From positions 84,236 through 148,235 of IMG/VR virus record IMGVR_UViG_3300042566_000678: 64,000 nucleotides of DNA. One strand, 5' to 3'. A model generated the notes under the pieces. It made no database searches and had not been told where the DNA came from. It saw only the letters and a program-made list of their open reading frames with translations. This document shows, piece by piece, positions 50,605 to 58,491 of this stretch; positions within the stretch are counted from its first letter, which is position 1, and the number at the start of each line of letters is the position of its first letter. A program made the position numbers and the translations under genes. Source of the stretch: a virus.

Positions 50605-51825
50605 TTACCTTCCTACCTCTGATAAATAAAGTTCTTTCATTTTCTCCCAACTAATACCAATTGCATCTACATAAAATAGAACCTCTGGCTTAATCTTACC
50701 TTCTTCGTATAATTTAATGTAACGATTTTTGGCTTTCTTTTTCCACCAATCCATTGTGTATTGAATACCATTCTTAAACTTATCCTTCAATACCAACTCA
50801 TCTTCTGTAATTTTATCACATAGAAACTCATTACCATTCTCATACATTTGAGCGAGATATACACCTCTTTGAAATCCGTGGTCATAAGCATCTGATTTAA
50901 TTCCCAACTCTTTATAGATTGATTGAATAATCTTTTGCTTAATACCACTTACAGGTCCATTCTTTTCATAACCCATATTAGCACCATTTCTCTCACGTTC
51001 TTGTGTGATATTTTTACTATACCACTCTGAACGATTTTCTTTTATCCATTGATGCCAAGGGTCATAAACCGAATCATCTGGCTTTGTAGAAATCTTACCT
51101 TTACTTTCCCCTAATGTTTTGAAATGTGGGATACCATTATACTGTGAGTGAATACCATATAGGGATGTTGTACCTATACCAACTAATGGATTACCATACT
51201 TACGTTTCCAATAATCCCGTACCTCTGGTGCGGTTGCTAATGCTGCGATTAGTTTACCACCCAAAAAGTTATAACCAAATGGTTGTGTTGATACGATAGT
51301 AGTTGCAATAGCAGTACAATTCAATTTACCCTTCTTAAACTTATCATCTTTACTCCAACCAATGTATGCATCTCTAACACCTAATGATGTAATATCAGAA
51401 CCTAAACAAATCTGTCCTAATATTTTATTAGTCTTTCTATCTTTTGCATAGATTTTAACATTACGGCCTGGGTTAGCTGAAAACTCCATCGTATGAATAA
51501 GTCTACGAATATCCGTCCATCGAGTTGACTCTTTTGGGTTTTCTTCAACAATCTCCACATATGGGTCTAACTCATCCAATTCTTTCAGAGTTAGCTCCAT
51601 ATCGTATATATCAGTTGGTCTCCACAATACATCGTAGAATTGACCTAAATATGATTTTTTAGGAAACGTTGTCTTTAAATCCGCATTCCATTCCATCCAC
51701 TTTTTATAAAGCGTTTGTTCTTCAACGGACATTTCTTTGAGATAATCCAAGTTCTCAATGAACTTTCGTTTCATCTCATCGTAATTAAAAACCTCCTTCG
51801 GTTCTTCGGTATCCCAAAATTTCAT
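50605..51825 (-). CDS. DUF4338/DruA-like protein (tentative)
   Basis: 406 aa. The part RDAYIGWSKDDKFKKGKLNC, FLGGKLIAALATAPEVRDYW and GNPLVGIGTTSLYG follows the pattern of DUF4338 proteins, the family of DruA from the Druantia defence system. The rest is charged and helical. In a phage replication operon, a DNA transaction is more likely than defence. The family link is by eye only. Confidence 0.55.
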   Translation of the reverse strand: MKFWDTEEPKEVFNYDEMKRKFIENLDYLKEMSVEEQTLYKKWMEWNADLKTTFPKKSYLGQFYDVLWRPTDIYDMELTLKELDELDPYVEIVEENPKESTRWTDIRRLIHTMEFSANPGRNVKIYAKDRKTNKILGQICLGSDITSLGVRDAYIGWSKDDKFKKGKLNCTAIATTIVSTQPFGYNFLGGKLIAALATAPEVRDYWKRKYGNPLVGIGTTSLYGIHSQYNGIPHFKTLGESKGKISTKPDDSVYDPWHQWIKENRSEWYSKNITQERERNGANMGYEKNGPVSGIKQKIIQSIYKELGIKSDAYDHGFQRGVYLAQMYENGNEFLCDKITEDELVLKDKFKNGIQYTMDWWKKKAKNRYIKLYEEGKIKPEVLFYVDAIGISWEKMKELYLSEVGR

Positions 51826-51837
51826 ATATGTAATTTA

Positions 51838-52557
51838 TTATGCTCCAGCTTGAACTTCAACTAAATAATACTTTGATGTAAAATCATCAATTTGGAATGC
51901 AACGTGTGCTAATCCTTGTGTTGAAATTTGTAATTTAGCTGAATTTGCATCTTTGTTTGCTACCAATACCTCTTTGAGATATTTAGCGGAGAATGAAATT
52001 GCTTTAACTTCTGCACCATACGAAGAATGTACAGTATATGTAATTCGGTTAGAGTTTACATTTGAATAACCCAATACCAAATTCAAATCACCCTTCTCTG
52101 TAAGAATTGTAAATGTATCTACATCGGATAATGCGTTTTTACCTTTGATAAAACGGTCAATGAATGCATTATCTAATTCAATTTGAATATCAAAATCAGG
52201 CAATGATTTCAAATCAGGTACGGCTGGAATAACTGCTAATTCAGCCAATTGATAATTTACTTTTGTCTTGTCACTTTTGATATTTAATGAAATACTTTTT
52301 TCTTCCATTTTACCAACCTCTAATTCAATATCATCACCCATTACGGATAACATACGATTTAGATTTGATGTAGTGTAAACACCCAACTCTGCGGTATCAA
52401 ATGTGAAATTTGCTAATTCAACCTCACCTAATAAAGTTTTATCATCGGAAATAAACTTTGTAGTTAATGTACTACCATCTGTTTTCCAAGCAACACTTTC
52501 AATAAGTCCAGCCAAATTATACTTTTGAATGAAACGATTTAATCTTACTTTGTTCAT
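51838..52557 (-). CDS. 45: Sliding clamp (T4 gp45-like)
   Basis: 239 aa, near gp45 length. Two repeated clamp folds: FIQKYNLAGLIESVAWKTDG, LGEVELANFTFDTAELGVY, LNRMLSVMGDD, and later IDRFIKGKNALSDVDTFTI and ISFSAKYLKEVLVANKD. It forms a trimeric ring that tethers the polymerase. Also needed for late transcription in T4. First gene behind promoter 52579. Confidence 0.9.
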   Translation of the reverse strand: MNKVRLNRFIQKYNLAGLIESVAWKTDGSTLTTKFISDDKTLLGEVELANFTFDTAELGVYTTSNLNRMLSVMGDDIELEVGKMEEKSISLNIKSDKTKVNYQLAELAVIPAVPDLKSLPDFDIQIELDNAFIDRFIKGKNALSDVDTFTILTEKGDLNLVLGYSNVNSNRITYTVHSSYGAEVKAISFSAKYLKEVLVANKDANSAKLQISTQGLAHVAFQIDDFTSKYYLVEVQAGA

Positions 52558-52578
52558 AATTTATTGTTTTAATTTTTA

Positions 52579-52609
52579 CAAATATACGAAAATTTAATTT
52601 AGAAACCAA
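52579..52609 (-). promoter_or_regulatory. Promoter, TTGGTT-N17-TATATTTG
   Basis: TATATTTG 52579-52586 and TTGGTT 52604-52609. The -35 box lies within the end of the DNA polymerase gene; 22 bp upstream of the clamp start. Confidence 0.75.
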
Positions 52610-55127
52610 AAAATTGTGAGAGTTTTTTTTCTGCGTGGTTTACCTTCTCCCATTTCAATGCTCTGTAAAAGTCATTCATCTTATTTTCCAACTCTGCTTC
52701 AAAAATCCTATCCACATCAATGTACTTTTTAACAAAATCCATAATTTCATCTGGGTCATTATAGTTTTTAAAAGCCACCGTATCCAATCCAAATGGATTT
52801 TGTTTTAGGTAAACCCATTTAATCTTATCACCATCCCTAATTGGCTCATACATAAATGCACAATTATAATGTTTGAGTAATCGGTTATATGTGATTGCTG
52901 CTTTAACGTGTGCAGGTGTTCCTTTTTCAAATGCACCTATTCGTTTATCCAAAGTTTTAGTATCATACTTACTAATCTCCTTTACTGCTCCACCCTTTGC
53001 TATAAGTGATGCATCCAAGCCAGATAAACTCAATTTGAAATCTCGTAATTCCCTATCAACATCCTCATTGGTTTTACCTGTTAGAATATCACGTAGGATA
53101 CCACTCATAAAGTCTTGAAATGCTTTAGGGAATGATGAACGAACTACATCCAATCCTTTCACATCCAACTTATCGCAAGGAATACCATTCTTTAGAATCA
53201 TCCATTGAGCGTAACGTTTCTTTGCTACCCAAAATCCTGCTTTGGAAATGTATTCCTTTTTAATTTCAAATCTGTGTTTATCCTTTGATATGAAGAAGAA
53301 CCTTTCAGCTAACATATCGTAGAACTTATTAAGGAATGATTGTGTTTCTTCTGCAATATCATTTACCACCGAAGCCATACGTTTCTCGTCAAATGTTTTG
53401 TATTCTGGAAAACGATGTTTAACCAATGGTTCTGCTAACATATAGATTGAATCCGTATCTATATACACATTGTAATCTTCTTTAGTACCTAATTCTTTTT
53501 GGTACTTAATGTTTGCCATCTCTGCCGTTTTCTTAATAACAGTTTGACCCGTAATCGTAACTGCCTCTGCATTATCAATATCGTAAAACCGAAAGGCAGG
53601 AAGACCAAGAACACCATACATAGAGTTAAGAAGAATCTTCTGAACCAACTGCCTTTTAGCATAAAATTCATATTTCTCCGTATCACCCGCTTCACCATAT
53701 TGCTTTTCTAATTTTCTAAATTCAACCCTTTGTGAAAACCATAAATCTAAAATATCTGCAATAAGTCCAGGCTTACTCTGGTCATACAGAACCCCATTAG
53801 CGGCTACCCCCAATCCGTGCTCCTTAATCATTTGTTGTACTTCACTTTTACTATAAGTTTCTGTACTACCTTCCGATGTTACATCATAGGTTTTATCCGT
53901 ACCCCTAATCCATTCTTCTGCATCCCAATTCTCAATCTTACCCATCTTTGTTTCAGGTGAGATATTTAGGGTCATAATGATAGATGGATATAGAGATGTT
54001 AAATCCAAGTCATAAATCCAATCATACTTACCAACGATAGGTTCTTTAACATACGCACCAATGAACTTCTCTTGATTATTATCATTTATTTCCTGCATCC
54101 GCTCTCGTCTATCCGCAGGTTTGTTTGGTGCTACTAAATTCTTTTGTTTAAGATAATTTAAACAAGCCCCTTCCAAATACTTTGATGAATACACAAAGTC
54201 CTCATACGGAACGTGTCCCGCGTGGCAGATGGCTCTACATAGTTCTATAAATTGTAGTTTCTTTTCTAAACCAACCACTAACTCAACGTCTACTATATTG
54301 TAATCAATGTATTTGTTTATATCCTCTCTGAATAAATCATCCAAATTACCTTTATATTCCAACTTACCTTTACCCAACTCTTTAGTTGCTATATAATTTA
54401 AGGTGTATGATGGTTCTAATGTATAGGTGTATGTTTTATATAAGTGAATATAATCTAATGCACTAACTCCAGCAAAACTCCAACGATTTCTGTATGGTGA
54501 ATAGAAGCATTCCCCAATAGGTGATAGACGAGTTGCATTACTCCTACCCAATACATTTGTAATACGATTGAATAGGTATGGAACGTCAAACGAATCAATA
54601 TTCCAACCCGTAATAATGGATGGATGTATTTCTTCATAGATTGTTAAAAATGCTCTTAACAAATCTCTTTCGTTACTATATGATTTAACAATCCTATTTC
54701 CAGTAGTAGTGTTTTTAACTTTATCATCCTTATCCAAAACCAAAGCATAGTAAATATCAGTTGCACTATCATGTAGAGCAATTGCAGTAATCTCATTCTT
54801 TGCTTTTTGAGTATCCGGTAGACCTGATAACATTTCCACCTCAATGTCAAATGTCATTATAACATGTCCAACCGATGGAATATCGCTTGAATTATATAAA
54901 TCTACTAATATACGAGTTGTTTCGGGAACATCTGATTCGAATAGGTTTGGGTCATCTTTTGTAAACTCATATGTTTTAGAAACTTTAACTCCACTTAACG
55001 ATGTTGCTTCACCAAATGGGTCAGGTCTCCAAGCATATGGTTTAAAATCTAAAACGTGATAACCTGTAAGGTCATCCCACAAATGTACTTTGTTTTTGCC
55101 CTTTTGATAAAATATATTTTGATACAA
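52599..55127 (-). CDS. 43: DNA polymerase, family B (T4 gp43-like)
   Basis: 842 aa, complete. Exonuclease motifs: Exo I FDIE (93-96), Exo II GWNIDSFD (174-181), Exo III YNIVD (276-280). Polymerase motifs: A DLDLTSLYPS (373-382), B KILLNSMYGVLG (497-508), C YIDTDSIY (555-562). All catalytic acids are present, so replication and proofreading should both work. The C-terminus KKLSQFFGF is the expected clamp-binding peptide. No intein or split. Confidence 0.97.
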   Translation of the reverse strand: MYQNIFYQKGKNKVHLWDDLTGYHVLDFKPYAWRPDPFGEATSLSGVKVSKTYEFTKDDPNLFESDVPETTRILVDLYNSSDIPSVGHVIMTFDIEVEMLSGLPDTQKAKNEITAIALHDSATDIYYALVLDKDDKVKNTTTGNRIVKSYSNERDLLRAFLTIYEEIHPSIITGWNIDSFDVPYLFNRITNVLGRSNATRLSPIGECFYSPYRNRWSFAGVSALDYIHLYKTYTYTLEPSYTLNYIATKELGKGKLEYKGNLDDLFREDINKYIDYNIVDVELVVGLEKKLQFIELCRAICHAGHVPYEDFVYSSKYLEGACLNYLKQKNLVAPNKPADRRERMQEINDNNQEKFIGAYVKEPIVGKYDWIYDLDLTSLYPSIIMTLNISPETKMGKIENWDAEEWIRGTDKTYDVTSEGSTETYSKSEVQQMIKEHGLGVAANGVLYDQSKPGLIADILDLWFSQRVEFRKLEKQYGEAGDTEKYEFYAKRQLVQKILLNSMYGVLGLPAFRFYDIDNAEAVTITGQTVIKKTAEMANIKYQKELGTKEDYNVYIDTDSIYMLAEPLVKHRFPEYKTFDEKRMASVVNDIAEETQSFLNKFYDMLAERFFFISKDKHRFEIKKEYISKAGFWVAKKRYAQWMILKNGIPCDKLDVKGLDVVRSSFPKAFQDFMSGILRDILTGKTNEDVDRELRDFKLSLSGLDASLIAKGGAVKEISKYDTKTLDKRIGAFEKGTPAHVKAAITYNRLLKHYNCAFMYEPIRDGDKIKWVYLKQNPFGLDTVAFKNYNDPDEIMDFVKKYIDVDRIFEAELENKMNDFYRALKWEKVNHAEKKLSQFFGF

Positions 55128-55149
55128 CTTATTATTGGTTTAATTTATA

Positions 55150-55180
55150 CAAAGATACGAAATATAAACCAAAAGAACAA
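55150..55180 (-). promoter_or_regulatory. Promoter, TTGTTC-N17-TATCTTTG
   Basis: TATCTTTG 55150-55157 with TTGTTC 55175-55180; 23 bp upstream of the polymerase start. Confidence 0.65.
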
Positions 55181-55185
55181 ATAGT

Positions 55186-55650
55186 TTAGTACATTTTTAC
55201 TAAACTATCTGCTGCGTATGTTACTGCCGCATTTGTTCCTTTGTGTCTACATTTGTAACCCATTCCTTCCACCATTCCTACTGCTTGACGGAACACTTCA
55301 TTTGATTTGAATTGTGGGTCTGGGTTTAAATCTACGTCAATATATGTTGCCTTTGGTAATCCCGCTTCTCTTAAATATTCTGCTACCTCAATAGAAGACC
55401 ATACTTCATGTATCAAACGATTACCTGAATAGTTCTCTCTATTTGTGTTCCAACGAGTGAAAAGTAAGTGAGCTCCTTTGCCGGGAGTATAAAGTGCAAT
55501 TACAATTGCATAGATTGTTTTTGTTTTGAATACTTGTGAATCGCATCCAATTAAGATTTCGATACCATCATTCGTAGATAGGTATTCAGATATATATGTT
55601 ACTAACTCTACTTTCTTTCTGTCAATTAATCTTCTGAATACCTTTTTCAT
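55186..55650 (-). CDS. RNase H-like protein, YkuK/DUF458 family
   Basis: 154 aa. IEILIGCDSQVFKTKTIYAI with an Asp on the first strand, RENYSGNRLIHEVWSSIEV (Glu) and ATYIDVDLNPDPQFKSNEV (Asp) give the strand-acid pattern of the RNase H fold, as in YkuK-type proteins. It may remove RNA primers, as T4 RNase H does, or act on other nucleic acid. Immediately upstream of the polymerase gene. Confidence 0.75.
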   Translation of the reverse strand: MKKVFRRLIDRKKVELVTYISEYLSTNDGIEILIGCDSQVFKTKTIYAIVIALYTPGKGAHLLFTRWNTNRENYSGNRLIHEVWSSIEVAEYLREAGLPKATYIDVDLNPDPQFKSNEVFRQAVGMVEGMGYKCRHKGTNAAVTYAADSLVKMY

Positions 55651-55655
55651 ATTCT

Positions 55656-56186
55656 TTACCTTATTTTAAATTTGTGTTTACTACCATCGCTTTTACTATA
55701 AATAACATATAATGGTGAAACTTCAAATTGCATTTCTCTAAACTTATTTGTATATTGTTGCCACTTACCTTTCTTTAAATAAGCAACCGTCATATGTGGA
55801 TGATACTCTGGATAATCGTTTGAATGTGGTAGTTTTTTTAAGAGTTCGTTTGCTCTTTGTAATCCTTCACCACTTGCATCAAACTTTAATACATCGTAAT
55901 CTGGGTTACCTTCGAAAATAGATGGGTTTGTTAGTTTAATATCACCAAACGGAACTTGGTTGATAATTTGAGAAACCACACCATCTGGTACATTTGTGTG
56001 TAGACCATATAGTAATGTAATGTGTGGTTCTGTTTCTAAACCATAGTGACCATTCTCATCATCATATACATCAACATTACTAATTGTACTTGTCAATATA
56101 GATTCATCAAAATCTATGTATAACATAGCACATCCATACTGATATGGTGTCTTTTGTATTTCTTTTAATATCTTGCGTAGTTTCAT
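55656..56186 (-). CDS. 2H phosphoesterase (LigT / possible Acb1-like)
   Basis: 176 aa from ATG 56186; a longer frame to 56252 runs into a tRNA and is rejected. Two HxT motifs, EPHITLLYG (His55) and YHPHMTVAYL (His131), define the 2H family. Members open 2',3'-cyclic phosphates, ligate tRNA halves or, as T4 Acb1, cleave cyclic oligonucleotide alarms of CBASS immunity. The position next to the tRNA array fits tRNA repair; the phage setting fits immune evasion. Sequence alone does not decide. Confidence 0.8.
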   Translation of the reverse strand: MKLRKILKEIQKTPYQYGCAMLYIDFDESILTSTISNVDVYDDENGHYGLETEPHITLLYGLHTNVPDGVVSQIINQVPFGDIKLTNPSIFEGNPDYDVLKFDASGEGLQRANELLKKLPHSNDYPEYHPHMTVAYLKKGKWQQYTNKFREMQFEVSPLYVIYSKSDGSKHKFKIR

Positions 56187-56203
56187 TTTGTTTGGTTTAA
56201 TTG

Positions 56204-56352
56204 CTGTGGGGGCAGGATTCGAACCTGCAAAGGGAGATTCAGTAAGTAACACTTATGCCGGCCGGCTGGTGGTCTACCCCATATCACTTACCTATTTCTT
56301 TATCCCCGCCGTAGAGACGGTACGGTATGGCTGCCAATTTCACCACCCCACA
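56204..56352 (-). ncRNA. Oversized tRNA-like RNA, about 149 nt
   Basis: A 7-bp acceptor-type helix (TGTGGGG at 56346-56352 with CCCCACA at 56205-56211) and a perfect T arm (GCAGG-TTCGAAT-CCTGC) are present, and the first 25 nt match a tRNA-Leu D arm (GGTGAAATTGGCAGCC). The best anticodon-like hairpin (CCGTA-CCGTCTC-TACGG) has C, not U, at position 33. About 60 extra nt, themselves foldable (GTAAGT/ACTTAC, GCCGGCCGGC), sit between it and the T arm. Either a tRNA with a giant variable arm or insertion, or a tRNA mimic. Confidence 0.6.
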
Positions 56353-56356
56353 ATTT

Positions 56357-56551
56357 TTAAGGTCTGCCGAATGTTATATTATTCTGTAACCTTATTTCTT
56401 TATTATTTAATACCCATATTTCACCATCATCCATACCACAAGTAAAATATAAATCGTGCTCCTGTGAGTAATCTATACACATAAATGCGTAACCTTTCAT
56501 ACCATCTGATATACGAATTATAGGTATTGTTGGGTTCAATTGTATTATCAT
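56357..56551 (-). CDS. Conserved phage protein, 64 aa
   Basis: 64 aa from ATG 56551: MIIQLNPTIPIIRISDGMKG, then DYSQEHDLYFTCGMDDGEIW and NITFGRP. This order (I..NP.IP ... G.A..IDY..EHDLYW ... N.T.GR) recurs in many phage genomes without known role. A longer frame (to 56566) is possible. Confidence 0.7.
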   Translation of the reverse strand: MIIQLNPTIPIIRISDGMKGYAFMCIDYSQEHDLYFTCGMDDGEIWVLNNKEIRLQNNITFGRP

Positions 56552-56579
56552 ACCTATAAATATCAATTTATATTAAATG

Positions 56580-56669
56580 TAGAGGATAGCGGATTCGAAC
56601 CGCTGGTAGGGTATTACCCCCACGACAGTTTAGCAAACTGCTGGTTTAAGCCAACTCACCCAACCCTCT
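56580..56669 (-). tRNA. tRNA-Ser(GCU)
   Basis: Acceptor AGAGGGT/ATCCTCT, anticodon loop TTGCTAA, T loop TTCGAAT, long variable arm (type II). N73 is A; CCA not encoded. Confidence 0.88.
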
Positions 56670-56672
56670 ATT

Positions 56673-56747
56673 TGGTAGCCCCACCAAGACTCGAACTTGG
56701 AAATTCGCTTTAGAAGAGCGACGGTATATCCCTTTACCTATGGGGCC
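56673..56747 (-). tRNA. tRNA-Arg(UCU)
   Basis: Acceptor GGCCCCA/TGGGGCT, anticodon loop CTTCTAA, T arm CCAAG-TTCGAGT-CTTGG; A73 and CCA encoded. Confidence 0.92.
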
Positions 56748-56753
56748 AGATTT

Positions 56754-56826
56754 GAACTAACTCACTGGAAACCTTATAGTTGAATTTAATCAACTTATGG
56801 GTTAAGCACTCCTTTTATGTTAGTTC
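56754..56826 (-). ncRNA. Closed spacer RNA S1
   Basis: Ends pair as GAACTAAC/GTTAGTTC (8 bp); an inner hairpin AGTTGA/TCAACT and a helix AACC/GGTT are visible. It fills most of the gap between tRNA-Arg and tRNA-Ser. No T loop and no ORF. Confidence 0.5.
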
Positions 56827-56843
56827 CTCGTGCTCCAAGTGTG

Positions 56844-56929
56844 AGGAGAGTGAGGGATTCGAACCCCCGGCCCTGTTACAGGCTACGGTTTTCAAGACCG
56901 TCGCGATAGACCAACTCTGCCAACTCTCC
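56844..56929 (-). tRNA. tRNA-Ser(UGA)
   Basis: Acceptor GGAGAGT/ACTCTCC, anticodon loop CTTGAAA, T loop TTCGAAT, type II variable arm. N73 reads U; CCA not encoded. Confidence 0.88.
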
Positions 56930-56935
56930 TTTTTA

Positions 56936-57283
56936 CTATATTTGTTCTGATGCTAAAGTATCCGATTCTATTTTGATTGGTGGATATTTCTTACGGATTT
57001 CTAATGAATCTTCCAATGCCCACTTTTGTTTAAGTTTGGCACGTTTCTCCATATTTTTAAGTTGTTCTTTTTTCTTTATAATATCTTTCGATAATTTTTC
57101 TATACGAACATACTTACTTGCATAATCCTCATCGGTTGCATCAACCCATTGAATTTTTCTTTGTAATTCTTTGATTTCAGTTTTTATTGTTTCAACCAAA
57201 GGTGCTTCATCACTAAACTTTGGGTCAATTGAACCACCCAATGTGTTGAATAAAAGCATAATAGACATTCCTAATTCTTTCAT
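56936..57283 (-). CDS. Coiled-coil protein between tRNA genes
   Basis: 115 aa. A short hydrophobic N-terminus (MKELGMSIMLLFNTLGG) could be a weak signal or membrane anchor; residues 30-95 are a continuous Lys/Glu-rich helix. No family recognised. It lies between tRNA-Ser and tRNA-Gln, transcribed with them. Confidence 0.6.
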   Translation of the reverse strand: MKELGMSIMLLFNTLGGSIDPKFSDEAPLVETIKTEIKELQRKIQWVDATDEDYASKYVRIEKLSKDIIKKKEQLKNMEKRAKLKQKWALEDSLEIRKKYPPIKIESDTLASEQI

Positions 57284-57300
57284 AATATTTTTATTTAATG

Positions 57301-57371
57301 TTACCCGAGCAGGATTCGAACCTACCCTAACTGCACCAAAAACAGTTGTGCTACCGCTACACCATCGAGCA
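57301..57371 (-). tRNA. tRNA-Gln(UUG)
   Basis: Acceptor TGCTCGA/TCGGGTA with G.U pairs, anticodon loop TTTTGGT, T arm GTAGG-TTCGAAT-CCTGC, A73. Confidence 0.88.
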
Positions 57372-57376
57372 ATTCG

Positions 57377-57450
57377 CAGTTCGTACGGGATTCGAACCCG
57401 TGGTCTCTTCCGTGACAGGGAAGCATGTTGGGCCTCTACACCAACGAACT
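57377..57450 (-). tRNA. tRNA-Asp(GUC)
   Basis: Acceptor AGTTCGT/ACGAACT, anticodon stem CTTCC/GGAAG with loop CTGTCAC, T arm ACGGG-TTCGAAT-CCCGT, G73 as expected for Asp. Confidence 0.92.
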
Positions 57451-57455
57451 AAATT

Positions 57456-57639
57456 AAAACAAACTTTTTGTGTCCTTTTACACATCATAACCATTTTATT
57501 GGTGGTTACATTTTCACGTTGGGTTAATTACTCCCTGCTTATAGTAACTCTCTCCTGACCTGTATGACTATTCCGGCTTCAACAGGACCATTTTAGATTT
57601 TATATACCATGGGGTTACACCATAGTCTTCGTTTGTTTT
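57456..57639 (-). ncRNA. Closed spacer RNA S2, 184 nt
   Basis: Ends pair as AAAACAAAC/GTTTGTTTT (9 bp). Inner hairpins: TGTGT/ACACA (57469-57484), TAACCA/TGGTTA (57488-57508), CCTGT/ACAGG (57559-57586), ATGG/CCAT (57609-57623). It fills the whole gap between tRNA-Asp and tRNA-Thr and holds no convincing ORF. Confidence 0.55.
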
Positions 57640-57640
57640 G

Positions 57641-57713
57641 AGCTTCCAATCGGAATCGAACCAATAACCTACGCATTACAAGTGCGTTGCTCTACCAATT
57701 GAGCTATGGAAGC
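57641..57713 (-). tRNA. tRNA-Thr(UGU)
   Basis: Acceptor GCTTCCA/TGGAAGC, anticodon stem ACGCA/TGCGT with loop CTTGTAA, T loop TTCGATT. Confidence 0.93.
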
Positions 57714-57718
57714 AAATT

Positions 57719-57901
57719 ATGTATCAGTTCCATACCGGCCTATTAGGAACTATTAGGGTTTCTCGGACGAGGTGCACAACCCAATCGGCTATAATGTGTT
57801 ATCAGTTACTTGGTTTCCACCATAAGGAATTAGTAAATGGGGTTCGAACCCACCTCATTGAATGTATGCCTACATCAACTTTCACTGCACATTTGATACA
57901 T
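57719..57901 (-). ncRNA. Closed spacer RNA S5 with a tRNA-like T arm, 183 nt
   Basis: Ends pair as ATGTATCA/TGATACAT (8 bp) and abut tRNA-Thr and tRNA-Glu. Inside is a T-arm-like hairpin (GTGGG-TTCGAAC-CCCAT) whose neighbours do not form an acceptor stem, and further hairpins including GGGTT/AACCC around CTCG/CGAG. Possibly a degenerate tRNA absorbed in a larger RNA. Confidence 0.5.
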
Positions 57902-57903
57902 TG

Positions 57904-57977
57904 TACTCCGTACGGGACTCGAACCCGTAAGCTTCCACGTGAAAGGCGGATGTCCTAACCAATTAGACGAACGGAGC
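57904..57977 (-). tRNA. tRNA-Glu(UUC)
   Basis: Acceptor GCTCCGT/ACGGAGT, anticodon stem TCCGC/GTGGA with loop CTTTCAC, T arm ACGGG-TTCGAGT-CCCGT, A73. It starts 6 bp after a promoter -7 box. Confidence 0.92.
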
Positions 57978-57982
57978 ATTTA

Positions 57983-58013
57983 CAAATATAAGTATTTAAT
58001 TTCATAATTCCAA
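57983..58013 (-). promoter_or_regulatory. Promoter inside the tRNA array, TTGGAA-N17-TATATTTG
   Basis: TATATTTG 57983-57990 and TTGGAA 58008-58013; transcription would begin at about the 5' end of tRNA-Glu. Confidence 0.75.
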
Positions 58014-58032
58014 ACTTTATCGGAATTATTTT

Positions 58033-58116
58033 TGGTGAGAGTAGAAGGACTCGAACCTCCGAACTCGTAGAGAGCTGATTTACAGTCAGCCGCAATTGCC
58101 ACTATGCGATACTCCC
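58033..58116 (-). tRNA. tRNA-Tyr(GUA), copy 1
   Basis: Acceptor GGGAGTA/TACTCTC, anticodon stem GCTGA/TCAGC with loop CTGTAAA, long variable arm, T loop TTCGAGT; A73 and CCA encoded. Confidence 0.92.
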
Positions 58117-58121
58117 AATTG

Positions 58122-58193
58122 AGCAGGTAGTCAGATTCGAACTGACGTCTCCGGTTTGGAAGACCAGAGCACTAACCTCTGTGCTATACCTGC
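58122..58193 (-). tRNA. tRNA-Gly(UCC)
   Basis: Acceptor GCAGGTA/TACCTGC, anticodon loop CTTCCAA, T arm GTCAG-TTCGAAT-CTGAC. N73 is U. Confidence 0.92.
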
Positions 58194-58201
58194 TTATTTC
58201 C

Positions 58202-58413
58202 CCACATTGAGATTACTTGTGAGTAGTTATTTCGGTTTTTTCTTCTGTTCCAAAAACCTGCGAGGCATCCCTCATAAAAACAGTCAACACTACTGGGAGG
58301 AGGTGTGTCACTCTCCTTTATTCCCACGAAGTCCCACTCGCGCCGTAGACTTTCTGCGGAATCATTCTTTAAGTCTTGATTCGAAGACTTTGAGTATCTC
58401 TTACTCATTGTGG
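58202..58413 (-). ncRNA. Closed spacer RNA S8, about 210 nt
   Basis: Ends pair as CCACATTGAG/CTCATTGTGG (9 of 10), touching tRNA-Met. Inner hairpins: GAGG/CCTC (58262-58273), CCGTAG/CTGCGG (58343-58359), AAGTCTT/AAGACTT (58371-58390). A 74-codon ORF (58184-58408, MSKRYSKSSNQDLKND) overlaps it and also runs into tRNA-Gly; the RNA explanation is preferred. Confidence 0.5.
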
Positions 58414-58484
58414 ACCAGGTAGGAATCGAACCTACTACCTTTTGATTATGAGTCAACTGCTCTAACCGAGTGAGCTACAAGTCC
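58411..58484 (-). tRNA. tRNA-Met(CAU), copy 1
   Basis: Acceptor GGACTTG/CTGGTCC (one mismatch), anticodon loop CTCATAA, T arm GTAGG-TTCGATT-CCTAC, A73. Could be elongator Met or an Ile tRNA with modified C34. Confidence 0.88.
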
Positions 58485-58491
58485 AATAAGG

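Noticed and set aside
57841-57901. Ordinary tRNA around the T-arm at 57841
   Set aside because: No acceptor partner and no 7-nt anticodon hairpin could be drawn; described as part of closed RNA S5.
58184-58408. 74-codon ORF between tRNA-Gly and tRNA-Met
   Set aside because: Runs into the tRNA-Gly gene and coincides with strong RNA structure (S8); kept only as an alternative, not as a gene.
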